A DNA stretch of 63,320 nucleotides from positions 1 through 63,320 of the forward strand of contig JAHJJU010000024.1 of assembly GCA_018822805.1 (NCBI GenBank). The letters run 5' to 3'. The notes under the pieces were generated by a model. The model saw nothing but the letters and a program-made list of their open reading frames with translations, was not told the origin of the DNA and made no database searches. Positions 1-9,170 of this stretch are shown in pieces. A program made the translations under genes and the position numbers. The DNA comes from a bacterium (lineage in GTDB: Bacteria > Campylobacterota > Campylobacteria > Campylobacterales > Sulfurovaceae). Position 1 is the first letter of the stretch; each line of letters opens with the position of its first letter.

Positions 1-33
1 CATTTATTAATTTTCTATTAATTAATATCTATA

Positions 34-39
34 TATAAT
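34..39 (+). promoter_or_regulatory. -10 element for the repeat-protein gene
   Basis: A TATAAT hexamer lies about 45 bases before the ATG at 83, in very AT-rich DNA. No convincing -35 box is seen, which is usual for Campylobacterota sigma-70 promoters. An AAGGAG-type ribosome site sits just before the ATG. Confidence 0.5.
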
Positions 40-82
40 GCTCCAATAGATCAATTTAACTATAAAACTTGAAGGAGAAACT

Positions 83-1465
83 ATGAAATTAAAATATTCA
101 TCACTACTATTAGGATTAATTTTACCTATAACTTATGCAACTGCTGAGGTATCACTTATTCCACCTGATGCAAAAGCCGGAGAGTGTTATGCTAAAGTGG
201 TTATTCCTGCTAAATACAAAACCGTTGACGAGCGTGTTTTAGTACAAGAAGCATCAAATCAAATCACTGTTATACCGGCTAAATATGAGTGGATAGAAGA
301 AAAAGTAGAGATCACACCAGCCGGGAAAAAATTATTAACCGTTCCTGCAACCTATAAAAAAGTTACTGAAACTATCGAAGTAAAACCTGCAACACGCAGT
401 TGGCATACAAGTTTAAAAACCGACTCTGCTCCGGTAAGTAAAGAGATTTTAGTTGCTGCAAAACTTAAAGGTGTTGATTTAGACAATGCGACTCCAAAAA
501 GTTGTTATAAAGAGTACTTTATGCCGGAAAAGTACAAAACTGTTGAAGAAGAGATTGTTGTACAAAAAGAGACAACAAAAAATGAAATTGTACCGGCTGT
601 ATACGAAATGGTAGAAAAAACCATTGAAATCAAACCGGCTTCTAAAAAAACCATTACTGTACCTGCAACTTATGAGTTTAAAGAGGAGAGAGTACTCATA
701 GAAAAAGAGAAAACTGTCTGGAAAAAGGGAACAAACCCTGCACAAAAACTTGATGGTGCAACAGGTGAGATTATGTGTTTGGTTAAAGTACCGGCCGTAT
801 ACAATACCATTAAGAAAAAAGTTGTAAAAACACCGGCTACAACTAAAGTGGTAGATATTCCGGCTGAAACAAAAACAATTAAAGTTAAAAAACTTGTCTC
901 TCCTTCAGAAACAAAAACCATCACCATTCCGGCAGTAAAAAAGAGCATTGAGAAAAAAGTACTGGATACCAAGTCTGAATTTTCATGGGTAAAAGTAGGA
1001 GAAAGTGTAGATAAAGGTTGGAAGCATACAGGACATAGCATCTGTCTATTAGAGACTCCTGCACTGACAAAAAATATTGTAAAAACTGTACTTGAAACCA
1101 ACGCTACAACCAAAGAGATTGAAATTAAACCAACTTTCCAAACCATGAAAGTTAAAAAATTGGTAGAAGAGGCAAAAGAGGTTAAAACACCTATTGAAGC
1201 TGTATACAAAACTGTTGCCAAGACAGAAAAAGTATCAGATGCATACCAAAGCTGGGAAAGAATTCTTTGTCAAACCAACATGAACAAAGAAGTGATTTTA
1301 AAAATCCAAGAAGCCCTTAAAGCTAAAAACTACAACCCCGGTAAAATCGACGGTGTACTAGGCAAAGACACAAGAATGGCTCTAGACAAATACCAAAGAG
1401 ACAACTCATTAGCAACAGGTGGAATCACTTACGAAACATTAAATGCTTTAAAAGTAGAACTGTAA
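83..1465 (+). CDS. Exported four-repeat protein with C-terminal peptidoglycan-binding domain
   Basis: The 460-residue protein starts with a hydrophobic signal peptide (residues 1-21, likely cleaved near ATA-EV). The body is four units that each open with Cys (35, 141, 232, 321) and close with Trp (107, 213, 302, 391), 70-72 residues apart. Each unit holds about three VPAxYK...VxxxPA modules, suggesting a regular beta-rich rod. The last 65 residues (about 397-460) match PG_binding_1 (the LGxDTRxALxxYQ region), so the tip should bind peptidoglycan in the periplasm. A good AAGGAG site supports this start. It stands alone, divergent in function from the efflux operon that follows. Function is inferred from architecture only. 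A fifth Cys (396) sits just before the binding domain. Confidence 0.8.
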   Translation: MKLKYSSLLLGLILPITYATAEVSLIPPDAKAGECYAKVVIPAKYKTVDERVLVQEASNQITVIPAKYEWIEEKVEITPAGKKLLTVPATYKKVTETIEVKPATRSWHTSLKTDSAPVSKEILVAAKLKGVDLDNATPKSCYKEYFMPEKYKTVEEEIVVQKETTKNEIVPAVYEMVEKTIEIKPASKKTITVPATYEFKEERVLIEKEKTVWKKGTNPAQKLDGATGEIMCLVKVPAVYNTIKKKVVKTPATTKVVDIPAETKTIKVKKLVSPSETKTITIPAVKKSIEKKVLDTKSEFSWVKVGESVDKGWKHTGHSICLLETPALTKNIVKTVLETNATTKEIEIKPTFQTMKVKKLVEEAKEVKTPIEAVYKTVAKTEKVSDAYQSWERILCQTNMNKEVILKIQEALKAKNYNPGKIDGVLGKDTRMALDKYQRDNSLATGGITYETLNALKVEL

Positions 1466-1486
1466 TATTTTCTTTCTTAACCTCAG

Positions 1487-1506
1487 GACAAGGTACTTAC
1501 CTTGTC
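1487..1506. terminator. Bidirectional hairpin between convergent genes
   Basis: A 9 bp perfect stem (GACAAGGTA / TACCTTGTC) with a 2-base loop lies between the plus-strand repeat-protein gene and the minus-strand macB end. The flanks are T-rich on the left and weakly so on the right. It probably terminates the plus-strand gene. Confidence 0.5.
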
Positions 1507-1567
1507 TTATGGTTTCTTCAATGCGACAGTAATACTCGGTTGAACTCAGGTTCATACTCTTTTTAAA

Positions 1568-2779
1568 TTACTCATGCCGTAACGCATCAATAGGGTTCAT
1601 TGTCGCAGCCTTTTTGGCAGGGAAATAGCCAAACACAATCCCAATAATGGTTGAAAATAAAAACGCAATAACCATAATGCTTTCATTGATGATAAAAGGG
1701 ATATCAAAAATAGAAGTAGCTACAAAGGCAATAAACACCCCCAAAACAATACCAATCACGCCTCCCAGCGATGCCAATACCACGGCTTCGACTAAAAACT
1801 GTAAAAGCACCTCTCGCTCCAATGCCCCAATGGCTAAACGAATACCAATCTCACGGGTTCTTTCTGTTACTGAAACCAGCATGATATTCATAATACCAAT
1901 ACCTCCAACCACCAAACTAATGGCTGCCACAGCCCCTAAAAGAATGGTTAACATATTGGTCGTTGAAGAGAGCGTTTCAATGATGTCTTTCATATCTCGA
2001 ATATTAAAATTTTCCGTTTCATCACCATCGATTCCTCTTCTGTCTCGTAAAAGAAGTCGTAAAGAGTTGGTAACAGCTGTGGTAGAAACACCATCATTGA
2101 CAGCCACACGAATAGAAGAGACATCTTGTGTTCCTGTCATACGGCGTTGTAGCATTTTAATGGGTACAACAACGGTATCGTCTTGATCCATACCAAAAGA
2201 GGAAGCACCTTTGGCTTCAAGCAGACCTTTTATCTTACAACTAAACGTACCTAAACGCATGTTCTGCCCAAGGGGTGAGACTGTTCCAAACAGCTCTTCT
2301 CTAACCGTTTGTCCAATAATACAGACCGATTTTCCAGCTTTGAGTTCACTCGTTGAGAAAAGTTCACCCTCTTGTAATTCCCAATCTTTAGCAATAAAGT
2401 AGTCGTTATCACTCCCCGTAATAGAAGTAGTGTGATTCGCATTACCAAACACCACCGTGGCAGAACTTGATGTGGCAGGTGCAACAGCTTTAAGCCCTGA
2501 AATTTCTCGTTTAATTGCTTTAACATCATCCAAAGTAAAGGCTTTGGCACTGGCATCGGCTTGGGGTGGACCTCGTCGCTCTTGACCGGGAGAGAGTGTA
2601 AGGGTATTGGTTCCAAGTTTAGAGATACTGCCGGTCACCTGTTCTGTGGTTCCATCACCCAACATCACCATGGCAATCACCGAAGCCACCCCGATAACAA
2701 TACCCAAAATGGTCAAAATGGATCGTAACACATTTCGTCGTATCTCACGCATGGCAAGTAAAAAAGCATTCCATAACAT
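1568..2779 (-). CDS. macB: MacB-type ABC transporter permease
   Basis: This 403-residue inner-membrane permease has an N-terminal membrane helix after an amphipathic start (RREIRRNVLRS-like), a large MacB_PCD periplasmic domain (about 40-270), and three C-terminal helices of the FtsX fold (about 280-400). The segment MLVSVTERTREIGIRLAIGA is the FtsX/MacB coupling region. It lacks the fused ATPase of Escherichia coli MacB, and the ATPase is the adjacent gene. Its ATG overlaps the ATPase stop (TAATG), so the two are translationally coupled. With the adaptor and TolC-like genes upstream it forms a tripartite efflux or secretion pump. The substrate is unknown. Confidence 0.88.
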   Translation of the reverse strand: MLWNAFLLAMREIRRNVLRSILTILGIVIGVASVIAMVMLGDGTTEQVTGSISKLGTNTLTLSPGQERRGPPQADASAKAFTLDDVKAIKREISGLKAVAPATSSSATVVFGNANHTTSITGSDNDYFIAKDWELQEGELFSTSELKAGKSVCIIGQTVREELFGTVSPLGQNMRLGTFSCKIKGLLEAKGASSFGMDQDDTVVVPIKMLQRRMTGTQDVSSIRVAVNDGVSTTAVTNSLRLLLRDRRGIDGDETENFNIRDMKDIIETLSSTTNMLTILLGAVAAISLVVGGIGIMNIMLVSVTERTREIGIRLAIGALEREVLLQFLVEAVVLASLGGVIGIVLGVFIAFVATSIFDIPFIINESIMVIAFLFSTIIGIVFGYFPAKKAATMNPIDALRHE

Positions 2780-3489
2780 TAAGCTACTCCCTCTGATTTG
2801 TTATCACTATCAATAAGACCATCGGTAAAGTGTACAATACGGTCGGCATAGGCTGCCATCTCACTTTCATGCGTCACCATAATAATGGTAATACCCTGCT
2901 CTCTGTTAAACGACTGTAACAACTCCATTACCTCTCTACTTCGTGCTGTATCTAGGTTTCCTGTAGGTTCATCAGCCAACATCACCAATGGGTTGGTTGC
3001 AATGGCTCTGGCAATGGCAACACGCTGTTGTTGTCCTCCTGAAATCTCTGCAGGGGTATGATGCATCACCTCTTCAAGTCCTACGCTTCTTAATGCCTCT
3101 TTGACTATTTTAACACGTTCTTTTTCAGGAGTTCCTCTATAAATAAGAGGCAACTCAACATTTTCAAGCACCGAAGTTCTACCCAATAGATTAAACCCTT
3201 GAAAAATAAAGCCCAAATAATGCCGTCGTAACATCGCCTTTTCATTTCGATTTAATGCCACCACATCAACACCCTGAAAAGAGTACTCACCAGACGATAT
3301 CTCATCTAAACACCCGATAATATTCATGGCTGTTGATTTTCCTGAACCACTGCTTCCCATAATAGCAACAAACTCACCCTCATAAATATCAAGGTCTATT
3401 CCTCTAAGTGCATAGGTTGTGGCTTCTCCCTTACCATAAACTTTTGTAACACCCCGAAAAGAGATTAGTGGTACTTTTCGTTCACTCAT
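2779..3489 (-). CDS. MacB/LolD-type ABC transporter ATPase
   Basis: The 236-residue nucleotide-binding subunit has Walker A GSSGSGKS (45-52), the Q-loop, signature SGGQQQR, Walker B LADEPTGNLD and the switch His in MVTHE. The GNLD extension after Walker B is typical of the LolD/MacB/FtsE family. It overlaps the adaptor gene by 4 bases upstream and the permease by 1 base downstream. It should power the MacB-like permease from the cytoplasmic face. LolD is the main alternative, but the HlyD and TolC neighbours favour MacA-MacB-TolC. Confidence 0.9.
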   Translation of the reverse strand: MSERKVPLISFRGVTKVYGKGEATTYALRGIDLDIYEGEFVAIMGSSGSGKSTAMNIIGCLDEISSGEYSFQGVDVVALNRNEKAMLRRHYLGFIFQGFNLLGRTSVLENVELPLIYRGTPEKERVKIVKEALRSVGLEEVMHHTPAEISGGQQQRVAIARAIATNPLVMLADEPTGNLDTARSREVMELLQSFNREQGITIIMVTHESEMAAYADRIVHFTDGLIDSDNKSEGVA

Positions 3490-4739
3490 TGGGCATTCTC
3501 TTCACTGATAATAACCTTCATATCGGTTGTAATTGCATCACTTAACACAATGGTATTGAGACCGTCACTCTCTCCAAAATCAACCTCTATAGCTTTAGCT
3601 TTGCCTTGTTCAAGTACCCAAAGTTGTTTGCCACTCATGCTTAAATCGCTCTTCTTTTTCATGCCACGAGGTCCAAAAAGTACAAAACTACGTTTTGTTG
3701 CTTCTTGCTTTACGGTCGGTGTAAAACGCAGGGCAGCATTAGGAACCAACAGTGCATCTTTAACCACTTTGGTTGTAATATCAGCCGACACCGTCATGCC
3801 TGGGCGAAGTAGCAGTTCACTATTGTCCACTGTTACTACCGTTTCATAGGTGACCACACCGTTTACTATCTGAGAGTTCATTCGCACTTGATTAATGACT
3901 CCCTCAAAACGTTTATTGGGGTAAGCATCCACCGTAAAGTTCACCTTTTGTCCATTTTTTACCTGCCCCACATCAGCTTCATCAACACTCACTACCACTT
4001 CCATCTGTTTTAAATCTTTGGCCAAAGTAAAAAGCGTCGGTATGCTCATGGCTGCCACCACACTCTGCCCTGCTTCTATGGCTTTATCAAGAACTATCCC
4101 ATCAATCGGTGAAATAACCACAGCTTTGGTCAAATCATCTTCACTCAATTTTAAAGAGGCTTTGGCTTGATTCACCTGTGCTAAAGAGGCTTTATAGGCA
4201 GCTTGACTCTTCCGATACAGCACCTTGGCTCCATCTACCTCTTTACGTGAGGGGTAGTTACCCCCTGTTGATTTAAAAAGCTTTTGCACTCGGTCAAGCT
4301 CTCTTTTGGCATCAGATCTACTGACTAGACTCTGCTCTAAATTGGCTTGTGCTACCTCTAAAGAGGCTTTTGCACTGTTGACTTTCGACTTGAGTTTGGT
4401 CGTCTCCAAGCGTGCCAAAACCTCTCCCTTATGTACCTCATCATTATAGTTCACCAACACCTCTTCCATGGTTCCTGAAACCTCTATACCAATGTCTATA
4501 CTGTTGGTAGGTTCAAGATTTCCTGTGGCTGAAACGGTACTGATTAAATCTTTTTTTTCAGGATTTACAGTTTTATAGCCAATCTGGTTTTTCCCCTCAT
4601 TGGGTTGCAAAAAGAAAAAAGCTCCAATAGCCAACAGTATCACTAAAAAAACCAAATATTTCCAAAAACTGCTTTTCTTCTTAGCCGATGCCAATGTCTG
4701 CTCGATGCTCTCTTTACTGCTACGTTCTTTATTTTGCAT
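3486..4739 (-). CDS. macA: MacA-like periplasmic adaptor (HlyD family)
   Basis: The membrane-fusion protein carries one N-terminal membrane anchor (WKYLVFLVILLAIGAFFFL), then a barrel-sandwich/lipoyl domain split by a long coiled-coil hairpin, and a beta-barrel domain. The track begins at 4775, but ATG 4739 is preferred because AGGAG lies 9 bases before it. That gives 417 residues. With this start it overlaps the upstream TolC-like gene by 11 bases. It should bridge the inner-membrane MacB-like pump and the outer-membrane channel. The substrate cannot be read from the sequence. Confidence 0.87.
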   Translation of the reverse strand: MQNKERSSKESIEQTLASAKKKSSFWKYLVFLVILLAIGAFFFLQPNEGKNQIGYKTVNPEKKDLISTVSATGNLEPTNSIDIGIEVSGTMEEVLVNYNDEVHKGEVLARLETTKLKSKVNSAKASLEVAQANLEQSLVSRSDAKRELDRVQKLFKSTGGNYPSRKEVDGAKVLYRKSQAAYKASLAQVNQAKASLKLSEDDLTKAVVISPIDGIVLDKAIEAGQSVVAAMSIPTLFTLAKDLKQMEVVVSVDEADVGQVKNGQKVNFTVDAYPNKRFEGVINQVRMNSQIVNGVVTYETVVTVDNSELLLRPGMTVSADITTKVVKDALLVPNAALRFTPTVKQEATKRSFVLFGPRGMKKKSDLSMSGKQLWVLEQGKAKAIEVDFGESDGLNTIVLSDAITTDMKVIISEENAQ

Positions 4740-5928
4740 AATACGTTTCTCCTGAATTGGTAGCAAAGTGTACATTTGCTTTTATCATCTCTATATTGAG
4801 TTCATTAATACGTATCTCTAACTCATCAATGATTTTGGTATTTTGTAAGGTTTGTAGGTCGTATCCTGTTTTGTATCCTGCTTTGAACCCTTGATCAGCC
4901 ACGTCAATGAGTTGACCATAAAGTTCCATGTTCTGCTTGGTAACACGATTATGTTCTTGGTAGTTCTTGATTCTATTCATGCTCTGTTGATAAAAAGCCT
5001 TCTCCTCTGCTTCTACATCACCCACCACTATACGACTCTGAAGATAAGAAGCCTCTTTCTCTTCCATGGCTGATTTAGAGTTAAAGTCCAAAGGCATACT
5101 TAGCGTTAATCCTAAACTGTGGTACTCTTTATCTATCATGCTTTGACTGTTGGACTTAAAGGTATCTTGATAGCCCATCTGTCCACTAACACTCACCGTT
5201 GGAAGATAATCTGTTTTTTTTATCTCATACTCTGTTCCTGCCAATGTACTCTCTAATTTACTCTGCAAGACGTTAAAACTGTTTTGTATGAAATCCTCTT
5301 CTGTAAGGTGCCGAAATGCTAAAACACTTATCGCTTCTAAAGGCAAATCGGTCAGTTTTTTAAGCCCTATCTCTTTATTAATAATGCTCTCTTTGGTGGT
5401 CAATATGCTCTTTAAGACAGAGTTTTTATTCATTAACGCCTCATTCATCTCTGTAATGTCCACGTTACCCGTTTTGTACTGTTGGGTCTTTAGAAAAATC
5501 TCTATCTCACTGTTTTTCAGTTTATACTCGGCTTGTTCCAATATTACCCTCAACTGTTTAAGCTCTAAAAGCCCCACCAACAGCTCCTCATAAAGTATGG
5601 CATTCTCCAGCTCTAAACTCAACAAATCATATGCCAATTTGCTGTCGGCATAACTCATGCTTTGACCAATCCCTCCTGAACGATAAACATCTTGATTTAA
5701 TCGAATCGAAGCATTATAACTCGTATCGTCCACCCCTTCACTGCTGCTCACCGATGACGATAAACTTAGAGGGGAAATCCAGTTATATTTTAACTGCTTA
5801 GCATTGGCTTCAATGGCCCGTTGTTTCTGTTTAAATATCTCTTGTTTATCAGCTGTTAATAGGGCAACATCTAAAGCATTCAGCTCCATAGCAAAGACCA
5901 TACAGAGCAATAAAAAGTATTTATTCAT
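4729..5928 (-). CDS. TolC-family outer-membrane efflux protein
   Basis: About 400 residues with a signal peptide ending near ELNA-LD. It has the repeated heptad-rich helices and Asn/Ser-rich strands of outer-membrane efflux proteins (two OEP halves, for example around SIRLNQDVYRSGG and LTLSMPLDFNSKS). ATG 5928 is preferred over 5934 because the AAGGA site is 9 bases from it and only 3 from the earlier ATG. It is first in the operon with macA-like, ATPase and macB-like genes, so it is probably the exit duct of that pump. Paralogue of the gene at 51399-52598. Confidence 0.85.
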   Translation of the reverse strand: MNKYFLLLCMVFAMELNALDVALLTADKQEIFKQKQRAIEANAKQLKYNWISPLSLSSSVSSSEGVDDTSYNASIRLNQDVYRSGGIGQSMSYADSKLAYDLLSLELENAILYEELLVGLLELKQLRVILEQAEYKLKNSEIEIFLKTQQYKTGNVDITEMNEALMNKNSVLKSILTTKESIINKEIGLKKLTDLPLEAISVLAFRHLTEEDFIQNSFNVLQSKLESTLAGTEYEIKKTDYLPTVSVSGQMGYQDTFKSNSQSMIDKEYHSLGLTLSMPLDFNSKSAMEEKEASYLQSRIVVGDVEAEEKAFYQQSMNRIKNYQEHNRVTKQNMELYGQLIDVADQGFKAGYKTGYDLQTLQNTKIIDELEIRINELNIEMIKANVHFATNSGETYYAK

Positions 5929-6012
5929 TATCATATATCCTTGTACACCATCTATAAAACAAATTATACTCTTATAGCATTAACGAATCTTAATAGATAG
6001 TAACATTGATGA

Positions 6013-6291
6013 TTCCTTTACGTAACCGACTTAGATGGAAACGGTACTTTTGAATACGAAGGTGTTAAATTTACAGCCTTTATGCTCGATGAAAGTTCCG
6101 TATGGAATGAGCTTTTAGAATTGGCTGACCTTGAAAAAAGTGACATGAAACGTCTAAAAAAGAATGAAGAAAAAATCGAAAAACTTTATGATGAACTTCT
6201 TGAAGCCGATGTAGAAGAGGAGTCTAAAACCTATAAAGAGATGTGTGACCTTAAAGGGGAAAGTTCTAAACAGCTTATGGGGGCTGTTTAA
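6013..6291 (+). pseudogene. Acidic helical protein, probably 5'-truncated remnant
   Basis: The ATG at 6082 gives 69 residues (coiled-coil-like, rich in Glu and Lys, ending KQLMGAV) but has no ribosome site before it. The same frame stays open back to 6013 and reads like protein (VTDLDGNGTFEYEGVKF) with no ATG, GTG or TTG. An in-frame TGA sits at 6010. This suggests that the 5' end of a longer gene has been lost by deletion or frameshift. The DxDGNGxFxxxG stretch resembles an EF-hand loop, though that may be chance. The family is not recognised. The alternative is a short real gene starting at 6082 without a visible Shine-Dalgarno. Confidence 0.45.
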
Positions 6292-6302
6292 ACCTCTTTT
6301 TT

Positions 6303-6322
6303 GGTGCGTTGAGAAACGCACC
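6303..6322. repeat. TAGGGTGC palindrome, copy 1
   Basis: GGTGCGTT / AACGCACC forms an 8 bp stem with a GAGA loop. Read on the minus strand, the element begins TAGGGTGCG and its TAG is the stop codon of the acetyltransferase gene. It also separates two convergent genes and may act as a terminator. Other copies are near 17510, 19143-19235, 36270-36332 and 53788. Confidence 0.7.
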
Positions 6323-6766
6323 CTAAAACTTCTTCCTAAAAACAACCATCGAAGAATGCTTAAACCCACTTTTCACATAAAACTCATGAGCCAACACATT
6401 ATCTTTATCGGTTAAAAGGGTAATGCGTTTGCACCCTATATCTTTGGCATGGTTGATGGCGTATTGAATGAGTGTCTTGCCTACTTTTTTGTCTCGATCT
6501 TTAGGGTGAACAATCATGTCTTCAAGCATGGCAACGGTTCCTCCTAGAGCTGTGGAAATGGTATAAAGTAGCGTAACCATGGCGATGATTTCTCCTGATT
6601 TACTCACCACAAAAATATCACCGACATGAGAGTTGTACAAAATGGTAGTCAGTGCTTTTAGTTGAAGTTTTTCATTGGGTTCAAATTCGGATTCTTGGGT
6701 GAAGAGGATGCTTAGCAATTGGTTTAACGCAGGGAGGTCAAAGGGCATTGCTTTGCGTATGGTCAT
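6323..6766 (-). CDS. GNAT-family N-acetyltransferase
   Basis: The 147 residues carry the GNAT fold. Strand beta-4 (MLEDMIVHPKDRDKKVGKTLI) leads into the acetyl-CoA loop DRDKKVGKTL, a variant of the Q/RxxGxG/A motif. The end reads TLLTDKDNVLAHEFYVKSGF, typical of motif B. It acts in the cytoplasm on an unknown amine. Its ATG overlaps the preceding gene by 4 bases, so it is the last gene of the nifA-clpX operon. The stop codon is supplied by a palindromic repeat. Confidence 0.8.
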   Translation of the reverse strand: MTIRKAMPFDLPALNQLLSILFTQESEFEPNEKLQLKALTTILYNSHVGDIFVVSKSGEIIAMVTLLYTISTALGGTVAMLEDMIVHPKDRDKKVGKTLIQYAINHAKDIGCKRITLLTDKDNVLAHEFYVKSGFKHSSMVVFRKKF

Positions 6767-7119
6767 AACAAATCCAGATGCTCACGAACAAATTTTTTAA
6801 ATGCTTTCATTGTAGACTTCTCCATGTTTTTCATCATTATAGTACGAAGTTCATGAATAACTTCTTTATACTCCTTTTTAGGAACAATGGGGTCATCGCT
6901 TCGACTTAACTCAATAATTTCATGAACACTTAAGTCTAAAGGAGAAAGGTTTTTATCGAGGATACCATCATAGATGGACATAAAAAGATTGTAGCTGTGG
7001 TAGTCCATTTTACACTGTCCATCCAATATTTTCAGAGCTAAAATGGTCATGTAATGCAATTGCTCATCATCAAAAGGATAGCTTTTCGCCCACTCATAAG
7101 CTAAAGATAAATCATCCAT
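6763..7119 (-). CDS. Unrecognised 118-residue helical protein in the nifA operon
   Basis: The family is not recognised. The protein is mostly alpha-helical by composition, soluble, with acidic N-terminal and basic C-terminal halves and a single Cys (residue 36). It begins 3 bases after the clpX stop and overlaps the acetyltransferase gene by 4 bases, so it is certainly co-translated with both. Position suggests a role in nitrogen-fixation protein turnover or its control, but nothing in the sequence shows this. Confidence 0.6.
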   Translation of the reverse strand: MDDLSLAYEWAKSYPFDDEQLHYMTILALKILDGQCKMDYHSYNLFMSIYDGILDKNLSPLDLSVHEIIELSRSDDPIVPKKEYKEVIHELRTIMMKNMEKSTMKAFKKFVREHLDLL

Positions 7120-7122
7120 AAC

Positions 7123-8340
7123 TTAGTTCGCCTCTTTGTCAGCAGAGCTGTACTCTAAAACAACCTCTGCTTCACCCTCGATAAATGCTTGGGTTATCAT
7201 ACACTTCTCAACATCATCTTTTGAAGGCAACGCATACTGAAGTGGTAACATAATTTTTTCAATAATTCCTCGTAATCCTCTAGCCCCTACCCCTTTCTCT
7301 TGGGCTTGTTGGGCGATGTTTTCTAAGGCATCCTCTGAAAACTTTAGCTCAATTCCATCAAGTTCAAACAATGCTTGATACTGTTTGATAATGGCATTTT
7401 TGGGCTCTTTGAGTACACGAATCAAATCTTCGGTTGAGAGTTCATTCAGCGTAGCGATCACAGGAATCCGTCCCATAAATTCAGGAATAAGTCCAAAAGC
7501 GATTAAATCTTTGGACTCTATCTCTTTTTTTACCTCTGATGCTTCATCCTCTTTTTTTAAAAAACCCATGGTTGAAGTGAGGTTTTTAGATTTTTTACCA
7601 TCACCATTGAGCCCGACAAATGCACCACCACAGATGAAGAGTACATGCGTCGTATCAAAAAGTACGGTCTCTGCCGATGAGCTTTTACGACTCCCTTTTA
7701 CGGGAACATAGACCTCACCTCCCTCTAAGATTTTGAGCAATCCTTGTTGTACACCCTCTCCTGAAACATCACGTCCGGAGGTAGCACTTTCACTTTTATT
7801 GGCGATTTTATCGATTTCATCAATATAGATAATCCCTTTTTGAGCCCGTTCTATGTCAAAATCTGCCGAAGCCAAAAGACGTGACAAAATTGATTCAACA
7901 TCTTCACCCACATACCCAGCTTCGGTCAAGGCTGTGGCATCGGCTACAGCAAAAGGAACATTCATAATTTTAGCCAACGACTTTGCCAAGAGTGTTTTAC
8001 CACTTCCTGTAGGTCCCATGAGCAAAATGTTACTTTTTTCTATCTCTACATTTTTAAAAGTAGGTTTGTCAATCCGTTTGTAGTGTGAGTAGAGTGCCAC
8101 AGAAAGCACTTTTTTAGCCTCATCTTGACCAATCACATAACTGTCAAGATGCTCTTTTATCTGAATCGGAACACTTAAGCCTTTTTGAAAGGTCTGTTTG
8201 GCTTTTCGTAGCTCTTCTTTGTGCATCACCGTTGAGCAGGTATCGACGCACTCATTACAAATGTGTGCATGTTCAGCAGAGAATATTTTTTCAACCTCTT
8301 TTACCCCTTTACCACAAAAATCACAGATTAAATCACTCAT
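7123..8340 (-). CDS. clpX: ClpX-type AAA+ unfoldase, nif-linked copy
   Basis: The 405 residues cover a full ClpX: a C4 zinc domain (Cys 6, 9, 28, 31), Walker A GPTGSGKT (109-116), the pore loop GYVGED, Walker [10 protein letters not shown], and sensor 2 GARGLR. The ClpP-docking tripeptide usually read as IGF appears as MGF (TSTMGFLKK), so ClpP binding is possible but altered. It overlaps the SIR2-like gene by 4 bases in an operon led by nifA. Azotobacter vinelandii has a nif-located second ClpX (ClpX2) that controls NifB and NifEN levels. By analogy this copy may serve nitrogenase assembly rather than housekeeping. Whether a second clpX exists in the genome cannot be seen here. Confidence 0.92.
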   Translation of the reverse strand: MSDLICDFCGKGVKEVEKIFSAEHAHICNECVDTCSTVMHKEELRKAKQTFQKGLSVPIQIKEHLDSYVIGQDEAKKVLSVALYSHYKRIDKPTFKNVEIEKSNILLMGPTGSGKTLLAKSLAKIMNVPFAVADATALTEAGYVGEDVESILSRLLASADFDIERAQKGIIYIDEIDKIANKSESATSGRDVSGEGVQQGLLKILEGGEVYVPVKGSRKSSSAETVLFDTTHVLFICGGAFVGLNGDGKKSKNLTSTMGFLKKEDEASEVKKEIESKDLIAFGLIPEFMGRIPVIATLNELSTEDLIRVLKEPKNAIIKQYQALFELDGIELKFSEDALENIAQQAQEKGVGARGLRGIIEKIMLPLQYALPSKDDVEKCMITQAFIEGEAEVVLEYSSADKEAN

Positions 8341-9170
8341 TCCAAATCCTTTAAAAACTGATCTGTTTCTGATTGAATAAGCTCTAAGTTGTGGCTAGTG
8401 ATAAACTTCTGCTCTTTTTTAGTAAGCTCCTCTTTGTTGGTCACGATATAACCATCTTTAAGTCCTAGCGTAATCTCATTGGCAACCATTCTAAAAGTAT
8501 CACGGCTAAAGTCAACCCCTAAAAATAGGTAGCTCTTATCTTGTTTGTACGCTTTTAAAAATGGAGGCATGGCATATCCTCCCATCGCTTCGGTGAGCCA
8601 GTCGACAAAATCAGCATCACTAACAATAAAGTTCATCTCTGGAATTGGAGCACCCATGGGCTTAAACAGAATGGGTAACTCATCGCTCAGCTGCTCTTTG
8701 GCAATTGGGTTGTAAGTTTTTGACGCTACATCATAAAAATAGACCAAAAATCTATCATAATCAGCCATAATGCGTGAAACCCCTGTCACCATAAAGTGAG
8801 GCACCTCTTCATAGACCTTACATCCACTCTCATCCATATTGGTATCTATCAGGTATTTGGGTTGAATGGTTTTTAAATACTCATAAACAAAAGGAAGTTC
8901 ATACGTTTTAGAACTGTAAATGTGGTTGGTCATTTGAATGATGAACTCTCGACCTTTTCTCTGTTCTAAACTCATGGCAGCTCTGCTGTACTCATACATG
9001 AGTCTGTCGCTCATGGCTCGACCGTTATTGAGTGCTAAAATCATACTGTCGCTGTCATAAGGCAATTGAGTACCATCCGTCGTTTTAGTATCTTTAAAAA
9101 CACCCATTCCTAAAAATGGTACCAAACTGCCTTCTTGTAGTGCTTCTTTTAGTTTATCCATGACATCCAA
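8337..9170 (-). CDS. SIR2-like domain protein in the nifA operon
   Basis: This 277-residue soluble protein opens with LKEALQEGSLVPFLGMGVF, the phosphate-loop segment of SIR2-like (SIR2_2) Rossmann proteins, where a GAGVS-type motif is common. The rest (YDSDSMILALNN, YLIDTNMDESG, FLVYFYD, SYLFLGVDFSRDTFR) fits the same fold. The catalytic His of true sirtuins is not obvious, so it may bind a nucleotide without deacetylating. It overlaps both neighbours (17 bases with the peroxiredoxin-like gene, 4 with clpX). I recall similar genes near nif operons but assign no function. Confidence 0.6.
   Translation of the reverse strand: MDVMDKLKEALQEGSLVPFLGMGVFKDTKTTDGTQLPYDSDSMILALNNGRAMSDRLMYEYSRAAMSLEQRKGREFIIQMTNHIYSSKTYELPFVYEYLKTIQPKYLIDTNMDESGCKVYEEVPHFMVTGVSRIMADYDRFLVYFYDVASKTYNPIAKEQLSDELPILFKPMGAPIPEMNFIVSDADFVDWLTEAMGGYAMPPFLKAYKQDKSYLFLGVDFSRDTFRMVANEITLGLKDGYIVTNKEELTKKEQKFITSHNLELIQSETDQFLKDLE

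Noticed and set aside
670-1221. 183-residue minus-strand ORF inside the first gene
   Set aside because: It is antisense to a strongly repetitive coding sequence and has no ribosome site or known family.
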